NCBI GenBank assembly: GCA_030042915.1
Contig: JASHYS010000188.1
Location: 1 to 25,543 of the forward strand
Length of the DNA: 25,543 nucleotides
Direction: 5' to 3'
From: Acidobacteriaceae bacterium
GTDB taxonomy: Bacteria; Acidobacteriota; Terriglobia; Terriglobales; Acidobacteriaceae
The position numbers were made by a program, and so were the translations under genes. The notes below the pieces were generated by a model. The model saw only the letters and a list, made by a program, of their open reading frames with translations, was not told the origin of the DNA and did not search any database. The stretch's first letter is position 1. Each line of letters opens with the position of its first letter. Below are positions 24,428-25,543 of the stretch, one piece after another.

Positions 24428-25000
24428 TCACGCTTTTTTCAGCACTGGACTGCTGCGGCCCACTGATCCCATTTTGGAGCTGTGAAACCAAGCCGCTAGA
24501 GCAGTGAGGAAGCTGATCAACAGCGGGAACCAAACTTGTGCGATCCAGGGACGGGGGATCAGGAAGAGGACGTCGGTGTCGAGCAACGAGCCCGGCCAGC
24601 CGATAGTAACGCGAAGCCACACATAGTAGAAGAAGTCCCAGAACGCGAAGGTCCACAAAAATGCCGCAATTCGCTCATGCGCGTTTTGACCGGACAGCCA
24701 TGAAATCCCGCTGAGCATGACGAGTGTCGCAACTTCTCTCGAGCACTCGATCTTTAGCAGATTCTCAGGAAGGGCAACGACGACTTTCGCTGTGGAGCCA
24801 GGCAATAGTCCCGTGGCAGCTCTCAGGTAGACCACTGCCGCCGCCTCAACAAACCCAAATGCAATCCCGAAAAGAGCGGCAACCACAAGCCGCTTTTTGG
24901 CAATGATGATCTTCTTCTTCGACAAGCAAAAGGGAAGCCCAGGAACAAGAAAGAGCAGGTTCACCCACCACGGCGAAGCCAACAGAACAAAGGCCGACAT
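24428..25000 (-). CDS. Hypothetical polytopic membrane protein
   Basis: A 190-residue protein with about five predicted membrane segments: near 5-25, 36-60 (VVAALFGIAFGFVEAAAVVY), 90-102, 109-130 (ERIAAFLWTFAFWDFFYYVW) and 150-172. A basic loop SKKKIIIAKKR follows the first segment, pointing to a cytoplasmic side. The third and fourth segments are unusually rich in Trp, Phe and Tyr. A glutamate (FGFVEAAA) and an aspartate (FWDFFYY) lie inside membrane helices and could be functional. No family is recognised. The ATG at 25000 has no clear Shine-Dalgarno. It lies between gpmA and a receiver gene on the same strand. Confidence 0.7.
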   Translation of the reverse strand: MSAFVLLASPWWVNLLFLVPGLPFCLSKKKIIIAKKRLVVAALFGIAFGFVEAAAVVYLRAATGLLPGSTAKVVVALPENLLKIECSREVATLVMLSGISWLSGQNAHERIAAFLWTFAFWDFFYYVWLRVTIGWPGSLLDTDVLFLIPRPWIAQVWFPLLISFLTALAAWFHSSKMGSVGRSSPVLKKA

Positions 25001-25135
25001 GAGGTAAGTTTATGCTCGGGCCGGAAAGCCGCTCGCCTCGCTTGCGATCCTGCCGTTTACGCACATTTCAAGACATGCGTCCCCGGAAGGCGCCTCGTTC
25101 TTTCAATGATGATTTGTGCGGCCCGTTCGAAGGCG

Positions 25136-25543
25136 CTAATTACGATTTGCAAGTCCGCGAGCACGCGATTGCTCCTTTTCATCGGACAGGCGATAATCGC
25201 GAACCCGGGCCAGCAGGTCGGCCGGATGAACGGGTTTTGACAGGACCTCGAAGTCGTGTCCTTGACTCCGAGCGATCTCCAGAAGATTGGCAGTAGTGGC
25301 TTGCCCTGAAAAAAGCAGAACCTTGCACTCCGGATAAGTTTCCTCGAATGCGATGGCCAGTTCGATCCCGGACATTCCCGGCATGGCCACGTCCGAAATC
25401 AGCAAATCGGGCGGCGAATTGGATTCCGCCGCGGCCAGAGCCTGTTTGGGGTCGGCAAAGGCGAAAGCAGTAAACCCTGCCTGCCTCAGAATCATGGCGA
25501 GCGTCTCCGCAATCACCTTCTCGTCGTCAACAACGTAAACTAC
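25136..25543 (-). CDS. Response regulator receiver domain protein, 5' end beyond the window
   Basis: The frame is open to the right edge: bases 25517-25543 read VVYVVDDEK in frame ahead of VIAETLAMIL, so the true start lies outside. The receiver has the acidic pair DD, phospho-acceptor D in LLISDVAMPGMSG, a switch Ser in LLFSGQA, and the invariant lysine in VLSKPVHPADLL. After the receiver only a short basic tail remains (SDEKEQSRARGLANRN), so it is a stand-alone, CheY-like receiver without an output domain at its C-terminus. No kinase partner is visible in this window. Confidence 0.88.
   Translation of the reverse strand, partial: VVYVVDDEKVIAETLAMILRQAGFTAFAFADPKQALAAAESNSPPDLLISDVAMPGMSGIELAIAFEETYPECKVLLFSGQATTANLLEIARSQGHDFEVLSKPVHPADLLARVRDYRLSDEKEQSRARGLANRN

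Overview
The window looks like chromosomal DNA of an acidobacterium. The main evidence is a set of MacB/FtsX-type permeases of 800-855 residues. They share the N-terminal pattern 'DLRYALRQLRKSPGFT...LALGIGA' and the C-terminal pattern 'PARRAAxVDPxxALR', the hallmark of the acidobacterial duplicated orphan permease (ADOP) family. An HlyD-like adaptor beginning MDIARPDIKKKK and a GC-rich base composition fit the same source. No insertion sequence, integrase or CRISPR array was seen.

Left part (1-5155). A cut-off cation diffusion facilitator gene and a small membrane-anchored protein lie on the minus strand. They are followed by hslV-hslU (ATP-dependent protease) and a tRNA-Pro(CGG) on the plus strand. 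Next comes a short minus-strand pair: a DUF892/YciF-like ferritin-fold protein, then a small gene broken by a one-base frameshift in a G run. A 55-residue single-pass membrane protein sits alone on the plus strand.

Centre (5156-20743). Ten minus-strand reading frames form what looks like one long transcription unit. In order of transcription they are: membrane-fusion adaptor, ABC ATPase, three full-length ADOP permeases, a 50-codon in-frame deletion scar of a fourth permease, a second ABC ATPase, a TolC-type outer membrane factor, an NtrC-family sigma-54 activator, and an NtrY-like sensor kinase. Most gaps are 3-35 nt, and two gene pairs overlap. The adaptor is preceded by a good -24/-12 (sigma-54) promoter match. 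A palindrome about 95-110 bp further upstream is a candidate enhancer site. The simplest reading is a MacAB-TolC-like tripartite export system that encodes its own sigma-54-dependent two-component regulator, probably with positive autoregulation. A further ADOP permease (20993-23422) is divergent from the shared intergenic region.

Right part (23423-25543). Minus-strand gpmA (2,3-bisphosphoglycerate-dependent phosphoglycerate mutase), an unrecognised polytopic membrane protein, and a receiver domain cut by the window edge.

The most notable items are the self-regulated sigma-54 efflux locus, the 50-codon permease scar that keeps its ribosome binding site and carries that of the next ATPase, the unusual motifs of that ATPase, the repairable frameshift gene at 3774-4015, and the small membrane protein at 4876-5043.
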